Origin: Bacteroidales bacterium
GTDB lineage: Bacteria; Bacteroidota; Bacteroidia; Bacteroidales; Muribaculaceae
Assembly: GCA_020860445.1 (NCBI GenBank)
Contig: JAJBUH010000001.1
Location: 1-46,503, forward strand
Direction of reading: 5' to 3'
DNA length: 46,503 nucleotides
In this document: positions 18,001 to 26,163 of the stretch, piece after piece
Layout of the letters: every line of letters starts with the position of its first letter
Numbering within the stretch: the first letter of the stretch is position 1
Program-made: the position numbers and the translations under genes
Notes under the pieces: model-generated
Database searches by the model: none
What the model was told of the DNA's origin: nothing
What the model saw: only the letters and a program-made list of their open reading frames with translations

Positions 18001-18575
18001 TGGAGGTTGTGGCTGAGGAGGTGAGGGTCATCGCTGAGGTGGAGCATGGGGAGGTCATTTGAGGAATCACCATAATAGATAAGGTGATAGGATTGGCGCT
18101 TGGGGTATTGAGCCAAAAAGCGGCGGCATTTCTCTTGTCCATTGCAATTGGGGGTGACAAAGGCGCCATCCTCCATCTCCGTGGCTATAACCTTAATGCC
18201 ACGCGGCTCGGCCCATGGGTGTATCCAATTTGCCAGGGAGGCACTCACAATCACCACTTCATCGCCCTGAGCCAGAGCCTGTGACACCACAGACATTACC
18301 TCGGGATTGAGATGCTGGTCAATTATCCCGCTAAAGCTGTCGCATAGCTCGGCCAAACGTGCCGAATCCATACCCCCAACAAACGCCGATATCAAATGCT
18401 CCTTGGCTACGCTACGATAACGCTTAATCAAGCCTCCTAAGCACAACCACGGAGAGACCTTAAGCAGCTTGGCCAACCGCCGGGTCTTATTAGGCTCAAT
18501 ATGCCTAAGAAAGAGCCACAAAGAATCGCCTTGCACTATAGTGCCATCAAAATCAAAAGCCCAAATTTTGACCAT
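17997..18575 (-). CDS. HAD-IB family phosphatase
   Basis: From ATG 18575 (MVKIWAFDFDGTIVQGDSLW) the protein has 192 residues with the HAD motifs: FDFDGT with nucleophile Asp8 and Asp10, VVIVSASL (motif II), and YYGDSSNDLPML (motif IV). A longer frame begins at ATG 18629 but adds only a hydrophobic stretch overlapping the prenyltransferase gene. The start overlaps the 3' end of the UbiA-family gene by 40 bases, so translation is coupled. HAD domains are also found fused to UbiA-type phosphoribosyltransferases, which supports a shared job: removing the 5-phosphate from a polyprenyl-phosphate-linked phosphoribose. That role is inference. Confidence 0.8.
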   Translation of the reverse strand: MVKIWAFDFDGTIVQGDSLWLFLRHIEPNKTRRLAKLLKVSPWLCLGGLIKRYRSVAKEHLISAFVGGMDSARLAELCDSFSGIIDQHLNPEVMSVVSQALAQGDEVVIVSASLANWIHPWAEPRGIKVIATEMEDGAFVTPNCNGQEKCRRFLAQYPKRQSYHLIYYGDSSNDLPMLHLSDDPHLLSHNLH

Positions 18576-19435
18576 ACCCACCAATACAAGAAATACAGAA
18601 ACGCCAAAACCAACAACCCTAAAGCGCATTGCAAGAAACGATCAGTATAGAAGAGTTCGGTAGGATTTCCCGACTCTTTTTTGACCAACACCACTTGGCA
18701 ATACCTCAGCACAATAGCCGCAACAATGATGCCCGACAGATAAAAATTCTCAGAGGCCGCTCTGGTGACCGGCACAGAGATGGCATAGAGAAAATATCCC
18801 AATATCACTACGCCGCTGAGAGCGCCCACGCTGATGTCTACGAATTGCAGAGAGTAACCGTCAAGCGACTTACGGTCAGAATTTAGCAACAAGTCATCTC
18901 TGCGCTTGCCCATTGCCAGGAGCAAAGCTGCCATAAAGGTGATTATCACTATCCACTGGCTCAGAAGCACATGGGCAGCTAAGCCTCCCACCCATAATCT
19001 TAGGATGTATCCAATGGCGATAATGAGGATGTCAACAATGGCAATATTTTTCAGCCCATAACAATACCCGATATTCATGGCCAAGTAGAGACCCACCACA
19101 AAGGCCATCTCTCCCCCGTCGAAAATCAATAGGGGGAGCCCTATGCTGATGGACATCAATATCACTGACAGAGCCACAGCCTGCGGGGGAGAGATGCGCT
19201 GAGCCGCCACGGGTCGGCGACACTTTTTGTGATGCTGTTGGTCTGACTTATAGTCAATCGCATCATTAAGGCAATAAACGCTGGAGGCGACCACGCAAAA
19301 TATCACAAAACCAATGGCCGAGCGCCATAACGCCGATTCGTCAAATATATGGCCTGAAAAGAATGCGGGAGCAAAGACCAGCAGATTCTTGATCCACTGC
19401 TTGGGCCTGAGTAAAATTATAATATCATTTATCAT
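18536..19435 (-). CDS. UbiA-family prenyltransferase (decaprenyl-phosphate phosphoribosyltransferase-like)
   Basis: This 299-residue multi-spanning membrane protein has the UbiA signature NDAIDYKSDQQHHKKCRRP at residues 57-75 (NDxxDxxxD with HxxK and RP) and a second motif YCYGLKNIAIVDILI. The start RPKQWIKNLLVFAP is typical of the branch that includes the mycobacterial DPPR synthase, which attaches phosphoribose from PRPP to polyprenyl phosphate. The ATG overlaps the stop of the upstream membrane gene (ATGA). Together with the HAD gene and the GT-C-like gene it suggests synthesis and use of a lipid-linked pentose. Quinone biosynthesis is a less likely alternative. Confidence 0.8.
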   Translation of the reverse strand: MINDIIILLRPKQWIKNLLVFAPAFFSGHIFDESALWRSAIGFVIFCVVASSVYCLNDAIDYKSDQQHHKKCRRPVAAQRISPPQAVALSVILMSISIGLPLLIFDGGEMAFVVGLYLAMNIGYCYGLKNIAIVDILIIAIGYILRLWVGGLAAHVLLSQWIVIITFMAALLLAMGKRRDDLLLNSDRKSLDGYSLQFVDISVGALSGVVILGYFLYAISVPVTRAASENFYLSGIIVAAIVLRYCQVVLVKKESGNPTELFYTDRFLQCALGLLVLAFLYFLYWWVWSKFGLLILMAL

Positions 19436-21060
19436 TTGTCATCATTTGATGGAAACAGGTAGGGAGGATAATATAGCATTCCCTTTCCCAATTTAGAATT
19501 GACCCTCTCAATGATTGTCGAATAGGCTCGATCTGAAATTTGAAGTTCAGACCCATCCGGCACTAACAACACATTGCGGCTCCCATCGACAGAATCGCAT
19601 ACTGTGTAAGGAATGCCCCAATTTTCAAGCTTGTATATCTCTGAGACCCGTGGGGCCACTATCCTGACCGTATCCTGGCCAACAGCCTCACGCAGTAGGG
19701 TCACATTGTTGTGGTATCTCCGCACCCGCTCATAGGTAGGGATACTCAATACTATGGTAATCACCAACAATACTTGAATCGCCCTAATCGTAATTTTGCT
19801 TCCGCCATAAGCGAGTAAGCAATAGAATATTACGCATGGGACCATCCATAACTGGGGTATGTAGCGTGCCCATCACGATTGGGAAAAGATGAAGCAACTC
19901 AATATCACCATACACAATAGATACCCACACACCCTGGGCCATCGTCTGATGTTTCTGAAATAGGCTATGGCCGACACAATCAGCAGCAACAACATCGTGC
20001 CGCCAAATCCACCAATGCGATATTCATAGCTTATCAAAAAATATTTGGGATGGAGATAAGGAGCTATGAGATTCAACAGGAAATTGACCACACGATTGTG
20101 ACCTTGGTACATTTCCGGGGTGTTAATGTCCATTATATCCACAGTGCTCTCCCCCATCAGAGGATAGAGAATGTGGCCATGACCAATATAATTGGTAATA
20201 TAAGGATGGTAAAACAACACGTACAATCCTACTACCAATGAGCCTAGACCTGTGCAAGCTATAATACAAGCCTTGTACCACTGTCGGTGCCAAGCCCACC
20301 AAAACATTGCCAATATGAGGGTTACGCCCTGATAGAAAAAAGCGGTGAATTTAGTGCCTATTGCCATCAGCGTGATGCACAGCAACACATAGCACGCTAT
20401 CTTATGATATCCACCAAAGCTGCCTAAAGCCAATAGGCCCACCAGCGTGACCACCAGATAACAGTACGAGCAGAAATCAACATAATATGTCGGTAATTGG
20501 CCGATGACTATCGGATTAGCGAGAACCAACAGCAAGCACCATAGGCCTTGTCTGCGGTTTAGTTGCTGGCGCAACCACCACCAAGCTATAAGTCCCGTAA
20601 GCGCAAAGAGCATAAAATTAAAAGCCTTGCCCCACTCAATGTCACCGTCCATGCACTTGCAGATGCAGGCAGCCATCACTTCGGGCAGCTTAGCATAGTG
20701 TGCGCTCCACAGGGAGGCATCTCCGCTCGGAGGCTGAGAGGCAAAGTAATTCCACCCCTCCAAAAGATAAACGATAATCTCTTGATGATAGGTATTCCCA
20801 TCAGCCGACATGTCGCTAAACAGCCAACCGGCTCCCAGACAAAGTCCTATAATGGCCAAAAGCCACAGACAAGGACCGACTTTGCGCTCAAGACACCCTA
20901 GAAACAGCAGCCCTACGCCAACCGAGCAAGGAAAAATCCATGCCTCAATCCAGCCCCCACACCAAAAATCAATACTCACGCTGACCATCATTGCCGCCAA
21001 TACCGTGAGCAATGCCATGCCTATATGCAAGGGCATATCCTTATTATCATCTCGACGCAT
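19432..21060 (-). pseudogene. GT-C-like multi-spanning glycosyltransferase with one in-frame TGA
   Basis: One frame runs from ATG 21060 (MRRDDNKDMPLHIGMALL), two bases... directly after the rnhB stop, to TGA 19432, interrupted only by TGA at 19873-19875 after SCFIFSQS. Beyond it the frame continues WARYIPQLWMVPCVIFYCLL without a shift, about 542 residues in all. TGG to TGA would restore SWWARY, a context usual for this kind of protein. There are about ten membrane segments, an early loop with DMSADGNTYHQE, and a C-terminal soluble tail, as in GT-C enzymes using lipid-linked sugars. It stands before the UbiA-family gene (4-base overlap). It may be a null mutation, a readthrough site or a sequence error. 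Confidence 0.75.
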
Positions 21061-21061
21061 A

Positions 21062-21667
21062 TCAGAAATCAAGTGTGAGTTGGGGGTCAAGCAGGCGGAA
21101 TGACATGCGATGCAGGGGCGAGGGACCGTATTGGGCTATGGCGGCGCGATGAGCCTTGGTGGGATAGCCCTTGTTGATATCCCAGTGATACTGGGGGTAG
21201 AAGGTATGGAGGCGTTGCATCTCGGCATCGCGGTGGGTCTTGGCGAGGATTGAGGCAGCGGCTATGTTGGCAAAGCGGCCATCGCCCTTGACAAAAGTCT
21301 GCCAAGGCAGATCGCCGTAAGGCTTGAATCTATTGCCATCGACAATGACGGCGCCAGGGCGCACCGACAAAGCATCAAGAGCCCGGTGCATGGCCAGAAT
21401 CGAGGCATTCAATATGTTGATATGGTCAATCTCATCATGGGTGACAATGCCCACGCCCCAGGCCACAGCCTCGGCCTCAATGACCGGACGCAGAGCCTCG
21501 CGCTGCCGCTCGGTCAGCTGCTTTGAATCATTGATCAGAGGGTGATGGAAATCGTCGGGCAGAATCACGGCAGCGGCATAAACCGGCCCGGCCAGGCATC
21601 CGCGCCCAGCCTCATCGCATCCGGCCTCGCTGCGGCCCGCTATGTAGCATGTTGGTAATGGTGACAA
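21062..21667 (-). CDS. Ribonuclease HII
   Basis: This protein of about 201 residues cleaves RNA in RNA-DNA hybrids and removes single ribonucleotides from DNA. It has the RNase HII signature [13 protein letters not shown] (Asp18, Glu19), [14 protein letters not shown], the third acidic residue in IVDGNRF, and [13 protein letters not shown] with the last catalytic Asp. The frame has no ATG before the active site; it begins with TTG at 21667, and a TTG start is the simplest reading. The stop lies directly before the ATG of the membrane glycosyltransferase. A small heptamer repeat (TGTGAGT twice) sits at 21670-21683, just upstream. Confidence 0.95.
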   Translation of the reverse strand: MSPLPTCYIAGRSEAGCDEAGRGCLAGPVYAAAVILPDDFHHPLINDSKQLTERQREALRPVIEAEAVAWGVGIVTHDEIDHINILNASILAMHRALDALSVRPGAVIVDGNRFKPYGDLPWQTFVKGDGRFANIAAASILAKTHRDAEMQRLHTFYPQYHWDINKGYPTKAHRAAIAQYGPSPLHRMSFRLLDPQLTLDF

Positions 21668-21725
21668 ATTGTGAGTTGTGAGTGATAAGTTGGTAGAAAT
21701 GTGGATTATGATTGGCTCATCGCTT

Positions 21726-22451
21726 TCAACTCAGTTTGTCGACAAAGGCATAACCCATGCCGTAGCGGTTGACGATGTATTTCCCGCTCTCGCCAAGTTT
21801 CTTGCGCAAGCGCGATATGTTGGTATCGACGATGCGCACATTGGCACTGGCTTCGTCCTTCCAAACCTCAAGACAGATGTCGTTGCGTGAGAAAAATGAA
21901 TTTTGGTTTTTGATCAAGAACACGAGTATGGCATACTCAGTCTTGGTGAGAGGCACGACAGAGCCGTCTTCGATCACGCGCTGCGTGATGGTGTCGATGC
22001 GCAAGTTGAGGCTTGGCACTGACAGGTCTGAGTGGACGGGACGAGGAGCTTCGGGGGAGGTGCGGCGCGGGTGACGACGCAACACTGCCTTGACGCGAGC
22101 CAGGAGCTCGCGCAACGAGAATGGTTTGGTTATGAAATCGTCGGCTCCCAGATCGAAAGCCTCGATGATAGTGTCTTCGCCCTCGCTTGCCGAACATATT
22201 ATTACTGGCACCCTGCAGGTCGTTGGGTCTGCCTTAATGTCGTCAAGTAGGTCGAAACCGGTATAGGGCTGGTCTAGCGCGTCGCATATTACCATGCGTG
22301 CATTTGCCACTTCAGGCAGAGGCACATCCTTTGCCTGAGGCACTACGGCTATGCCAAACCCTTCAGAGCCCAAATTAAATTTGAGCAACTCAGTAATATT
22401 GGAATCATCATCGACCAGAATGATGGTCCCTAAGGGTCCTGTGGCGTACAT
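21726..22451 (-). CDS. OmpR-type response regulator
   Basis: This 241-residue protein has a receiver domain (about 8-122) with the acidic cluster Asp14-Asp16, phospho-acceptor Asp57 (VICDALDQ) and Lys109 (DDFITKPFS), then an OmpR/PhoB winged helix (about 140-238) with [20 protein letters not shown] and [14 protein letters not shown]. It is a transcription factor switched by phosphorylation. No histidine kinase gene is next to it, so the partner lies elsewhere; the overall form recalls the RprY-type regulators of Bacteroides, but identity is not certain. It is transcribed away from the flippase operon. Confidence 0.9.
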   Translation of the reverse strand: MYATGPLGTIILVDDDSNITELLKFNLGSEGFGIAVVPQAKDVPLPEVANARMVICDALDQPYTGFDLLDDIKADPTTCRVPVIICSASEGEDTIIEAFDLGADDFITKPFSLRELLARVKAVLRRHPRRTSPEAPRPVHSDLSVPSLNLRIDTITQRVIEDGSVVPLTKTEYAILVFLIKNQNSFFSRNDICLEVWKDEASANVRIVDTNISRLRKKLGESGKYIVNRYGMGYAFVDKLS

Positions 22452-22667
22452 TGTCTAATGCTTCTATTAAAGAATCGGAAAATAATTTCCCGATGCAAAT
22501 TAAACAAAAAAATTCGTCACTACAAAAAATTTGTAATCAAATTGTATTTTAACTGTCACTAATTTTTCATACCCCAGCATTAACCTGTCAAAACGATTCC
22601 ATGCCAAGATAAAACCTAACAAATGGAAACTATGGTTTTGTTCACAACTTGAATGAAAATTTTTTCA

Positions 22668-22704
22668 TTTTGTGGGGTCGTTACGTTTATATTTTGTAAC
22701 TTTG
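22668..22704 (+). promoter_or_regulatory. Likely promoter of the flippase operon
   Basis: TAacTTTG (22697-22704) is a good -7 element; the nearest TTTG (22669-22672) is 24 bases upstream, longer than usual. The ATG at 22772 is 67 bases away. The remainder of 22452-22771 is AT-rich and holds no gene on either strand that I can support. Confidence 0.5.
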
Positions 22705-22771
22705 CGTACAAAACGCCGTTATTCAACGTCAAAAAGACAAAAGTCTCTGAAAAGACAATAAAGATTCTGAA

Positions 22772-24268
22772 ATGGGAAGTGTAAAAAGTTTGGCAAAAGA
22801 CACAGCCATATACGGCATGAGCAGCATTGTGGGCCGATTCCTCAACTGGTGCTTGGTGCCTCTGTACACGATGATGTTCCCCGCCGCCGAATACGGCGTG
22901 GTCACCTACGTATACTCTGTTGTGGCTCTGGCCCTCATAATTCTCACTTACGGCATGGAGACCGGTTTCTTCAGGTTTGCCAACCATGAGCGCTGGCACG
23001 ACCCCATGCAGGTCTACAGCACCGCTCTGACCTCGCTGCTCGGCAGCGGCGTGATTTTCACCGTGCTGGTGCTTGTGTTCCTGCCCCAGTGCACCAGGTT
23101 TATGGAATGTGACGGCCATGAATCCTACGTAGTGATGATGGCTGTATGCGTGGCAATCGATGCCTTTACGGCCTTGCCGTTCAGCTACCTGCGATACAAG
23201 AAGCGGCCCATCCGCTTTGCCGTGCTCAAGCTGGTCAACATCGGCCTCAACATCGGCCTCAACGTGATATTCATCCTCTTGTGCCCCTGGCTGATGAAGT
23301 CGGCCCCAAGCCTGGTCGATTGGTGGTATGTCGAGGATTTCGGCATTGGCTACATCTTCTTGGCCAACCTGATAGCCTCGGTCACCACCCTGCTGATGCT
23401 GTGGCCCGAGCTGCACGGTTTCCGCTGGAGATTCTGCGCCCAGCTATGGCGCGAGATGCTCGCATACTCGGCTCCGCTGCTGGTGCTCGGCGTGGCGGGC
23501 ATTATGAACCAGACCATCGACAAACTCCTATTCCCCACCCTATACCATCAGCCTGATGCGATGGCCCAACTCGGTATCTACGGTGCCAACTACAAGATTG
23601 CCATCGTGATGGTGATGTTTATCCAAGCCTTCCGCTTTGCCTATGAGCCCTTCATCTTCGCGCAGAACAAGCAGCAGGGAGCCTCGGCCGACCGCTCATA
23701 CAGCGATGCCATGAAATGGTTTCTGATCGCGGCTTTCCTGATTTTCCTGGTGGTGATGTTCTATCTCGACATAATCCGTTACTTCATCTCCCCCAAATAT
23801 TTCAGCGGCCTCAAGGTAGTGCCAATCGTGATGATTGCCGAGTTGATGTTCGGCGTATTTTTCAACCTCTCGGTGTGGTACAAGCTCACCGACAAGACGG
23901 TGTGGGGCATGTGGTTCTCACTGTTTGGCTTGGCCATCACAATAGGCCTCAACGTGGCATTGGTGCCGCGCTACGGCTACATGGGATGCGCCTGGGCAGC
24001 ATTTTGCTGCTACGGGGCCATGATGCTCGCCAGCTATTTTGTAGGCCAATGGAAACACCCCATCAAATATCCCGTCAAGCAGATTGCCCTCTACTTCGTA
24101 TTGGCTGCCGCCCTGTATGTGGTGGGCGAATACGTATTGGTATTCCACAACCACTGGGTGAACTGGGGCGTACGCGCCGTGCTGCTCGCCATCTACGTGG
24201 CTACGCTAATGCGGTTTGAGAAATTCTCGTTCCGCTCGCTGCTTCACCCCATAAAGAAACCGGCATGA
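22772..24268 (+). CDS. Wzx/MATE-like polysaccharide flippase
   Basis: This 498-residue membrane protein has about 14 hydrophobic segments and an N-terminus (SLAKDTAIYGMSSIVGRFLN) typical of the oligosaccharide flippase family, with a basic patch between segments (RYKKRPIRFAVLKL). Such proteins move lipid-linked sugar repeat units or similar precursors across the inner membrane. It is the first gene of a packed plus-strand run and overlaps the next gene, a GT4 glycosyltransferase, by 4 bases (ATGA). The two probably work in one surface-glycan pathway. The cargo cannot be told. Confidence 0.9.
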   Translation: MGSVKSLAKDTAIYGMSSIVGRFLNWCLVPLYTMMFPAAEYGVVTYVYSVVALALIILTYGMETGFFRFANHERWHDPMQVYSTALTSLLGSGVIFTVLVLVFLPQCTRFMECDGHESYVVMMAVCVAIDAFTALPFSYLRYKKRPIRFAVLKLVNIGLNIGLNVIFILLCPWLMKSAPSLVDWWYVEDFGIGYIFLANLIASVTTLLMLWPELHGFRWRFCAQLWREMLAYSAPLLVLGVAGIMNQTIDKLLFPTLYHQPDAMAQLGIYGANYKIAIVMVMFIQAFRFAYEPFIFAQNKQQGASADRSYSDAMKWFLIAAFLIFLVVMFYLDIIRYFISPKYFSGLKVVPIVMIAELMFGVFFNLSVWYKLTDKTVWGMWFSLFGLAITIGLNVALVPRYGYMGCAWAAFCCYGAMMLASYFVGQWKHPIKYPVKQIALYFVLAAALYVVGEYVLVFHNHWVNWGVRAVLLAIYVATLMRFEKFSFRSLLHPIKKPA

Positions 24269-25521
24269 AAATCACAATCCTCAGCCATAGTGATATCACC
24301 GGCGGCGCCGCCGTGGTGACCCTGCGCCTGCTCAACGCATTGCGCCAGGCCGGCATCGATGCCCGCATGCTGGTGATGCACAAAGGCTCGGACAACCCTT
24401 ATGTCGAGCAAGTCGGCCCGCGATGGCGCGCCAAGGCATGTTTTCTCCGGGAGAGGGCCGGTATCTTTATGCGCAATTCATTCTCGCGCTCCAAGCTGTT
24501 TAAGGTCTCGACTGCCAATTGCGGACTGCCACTGAGCAAGCACCCATTGGTCAAGGATGCCGATGTGGTGATCCTGGGATGGGTCAACCAAGGGTTGATC
24601 TCGTTGCGTGAAATCAGCCGCATCAAGGTCCCCGTGGCTTGGGTGATGCACGACATGTGGTGCCTGACCGGCATCTGCCACCACGCTGGCGCATGCCGAG
24701 GGTACTATTACAGTTGCGGCAACTGTCCCATGCTGCACCGAGGCCGAGCCACCGAGCAAGATGGGGGCTCATGCACCGACCTGTCGTGGAGCACCCGAGC
24801 TCGCAAAGAGGCTCTCTACGCCTCAAAGCATATCACATTTGTAGCCATAAGCCGTTGGTTGGCTGAAAGATGCAAAAAGAGCAGTCTGTTGACATCAGAG
24901 ACGGTAAGGGTCATTCCCAATGCCTTCCCGGTCGAGGATTTCTATATTACGCCGCGCAAATCTCGCGCCGAGATGGGCCTCCCAGCCTCGGGCAAACTCA
25001 TCGCCATGGGCGCGGCGCGGCTCGACGACCCTATCAAGGGCTTGGACCTCGCTATCGAGGCCCTCAACCAGCTCGCCGACAGCGGATGCGCAGCGGTATT
25101 CTTTGGCAGCTTGAAAAATCCCCACGCCCTTGACGCGCTGCAAATCCCCTACGTGCATCTTGGCCCAATCGATGACCCCGAGCACATACGCGAGATTTAC
25201 GCCCATTGCTGCGCCGTGCTATCCTCATCCCACTACGAGACACTGCCCACTACCCTCATCGAGGGCATGGCTGCTGGATGCGTGCCGGTAACATTCGGCC
25301 AGGGAGGTCAGGCCGACATCGTAGAGCACCTCGACACCGGCTACATAGCCCTATACCCCGATTCTACCGACTTGGCAGCTGGGCTGCGTTTCGCCCTAAG
25401 CGGCGAGATTCCGCCTGAAAGGCTCAGACAGTCGGTCGAGGATAAATTCGGAGCCAAAGCCGTAGCCCAGCGATACATCGATTTGGCCCATAAAATGCTC
25501 GCTGACCGCCAAAAAGCTTAA
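24265..25521 (+). CDS. GT4 family glycosyltransferase
   Basis: This 418-residue protein has the GT-B fold. The N-terminal part starts MKITILSHSDITGGAAVVTL, with the glycine-rich loop of family 4. The C-terminal part has AMGAARLDDPIKGLDLAIEA, the acceptor/donor loop, and VLSSSHYETLPTTLIEGMAA, the E-x7-E donor-nucleotide motif. A cysteine cluster (CLTGICHHAGACRGYYYSCG, then NCP) in the first domain resembles that of a GT4 subgroup in Bacteroidetes surface-sugar clusters. It adds a sugar from a nucleotide donor to a lipid-linked glycan, probably the cargo of the flippase encoded just upstream. Confidence 0.9.
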   Translation: MKITILSHSDITGGAAVVTLRLLNALRQAGIDARMLVMHKGSDNPYVEQVGPRWRAKACFLRERAGIFMRNSFSRSKLFKVSTANCGLPLSKHPLVKDADVVILGWVNQGLISLREISRIKVPVAWVMHDMWCLTGICHHAGACRGYYYSCGNCPMLHRGRATEQDGGSCTDLSWSTRARKEALYASKHITFVAISRWLAERCKKSSLLTSETVRVIPNAFPVEDFYITPRKSRAEMGLPASGKLIAMGAARLDDPIKGLDLAIEALNQLADSGCAAVFFGSLKNPHALDALQIPYVHLGPIDDPEHIREIYAHCCAVLSSSHYETLPTTLIEGMAAGCVPVTFGQGGQADIVEHLDTGYIALYPDSTDLAAGLRFALSGEIPPERLRQSVEDKFGAKAVAQRYIDLAHKMLADRQKA

Positions 25522-25566
25522 TAATCGACAAGCATAATAATGCGCCACTCTTTGCGTTATCTTTTT

Positions 25567-26148
25567 ATGAATAAAATAGTTTTCGCCACAAACAATAGCC
25601 ACAAACTCGACGAGGTGCGCCAAATAGCCGGGGACCGCATACAAATCCTCAGCCTATCTGACATCGGCTGCACCGCCGACATACCCGAGACCGGAGCAAC
25701 TCTCGAAGAGAACGCTCTTATCAAAGCTCGCTATGTGAGCGAGTACTACGGACTGGACTGCTTTGCCGATGATACCGGCCTCGAGGTCGAGGCTCTCGGG
25801 GGCGCCCCAGGCGTGCATTCGGCCCGCTATGCCACCGATGGCCACGATGCGCAAGCCAACATGCGCCTGTTGCTCTCCAACCTCAAGGACGAGCAAAACC
25901 GCAAGGCTCGCTTCCGCACTGTGATCGCGCTGATACGCGACGGGCAGGAGCAAATGGTCGATGGCGTTGTCGAGGGTGAAATCCTCACCGAGCCTCATGG
26001 CGAGGGCGGCTTCGGGTACGACCCGGTGTTTCGGCCCGAAGGTTGGCAAATCACCTTTGCCCAAGCCGCGCCGGAAGAGAAAAACGCTATCAGCCATCGA
26101 GGCCGCGCCACGGCGAAACTCTTCGACATACTTTTCCCAAACTCCTAA
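25567..26148 (+). CDS. XTP/dITP diphosphatase
   Basis: This 193-residue protein cleaves non-canonical purine triphosphates (dITP, XTP) to monophosphates. It has the Ham1/RdgB features: [14 protein letters not shown] at the start (substrate loop), [20 protein letters not shown] with the metal-binding acidic residues, [11 protein letters not shown], and ISHRGRAT near the end. The reading frame extends up to ATG 25540, but ATG 25567 ([10 protein letters not shown]) places the first strand correctly and is chosen. It follows the GT4 gene by 45 bases and precedes the porZ-like gene by 15. Confidence 0.95.
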   Translation: MNKIVFATNNSHKLDEVRQIAGDRIQILSLSDIGCTADIPETGATLEENALIKARYVSEYYGLDCFADDTGLEVEALGGAPGVHSARYATDGHDAQANMRLLLSNLKDEQNRKARFRTVIALIRDGQEQMVDGVVEGEILTEPHGEGGFGYDPVFRPEGWQITFAQAAPEEKNAISHRGRATAKLFDILFPNS

Positions 26149-26163
26149 TCTCCCCATCGCAAA

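Noticed and set aside
14586-21060. UGA recoded as a sense codon in this genome
   Set aside because: Normal genes such as aroA, the GT4 gene and the alkaline phosphatase end in TGA at the family-typical C-terminus, and the broken genes also carry TAG or deletions.
22616-23416. Minus-strand open frame of 266 codons opposite the flippase gene
   Set aside because: It is His/Gln/Glu-rich low-complexity sequence without motifs, opposite a clear membrane-protein gene with normal codon use.
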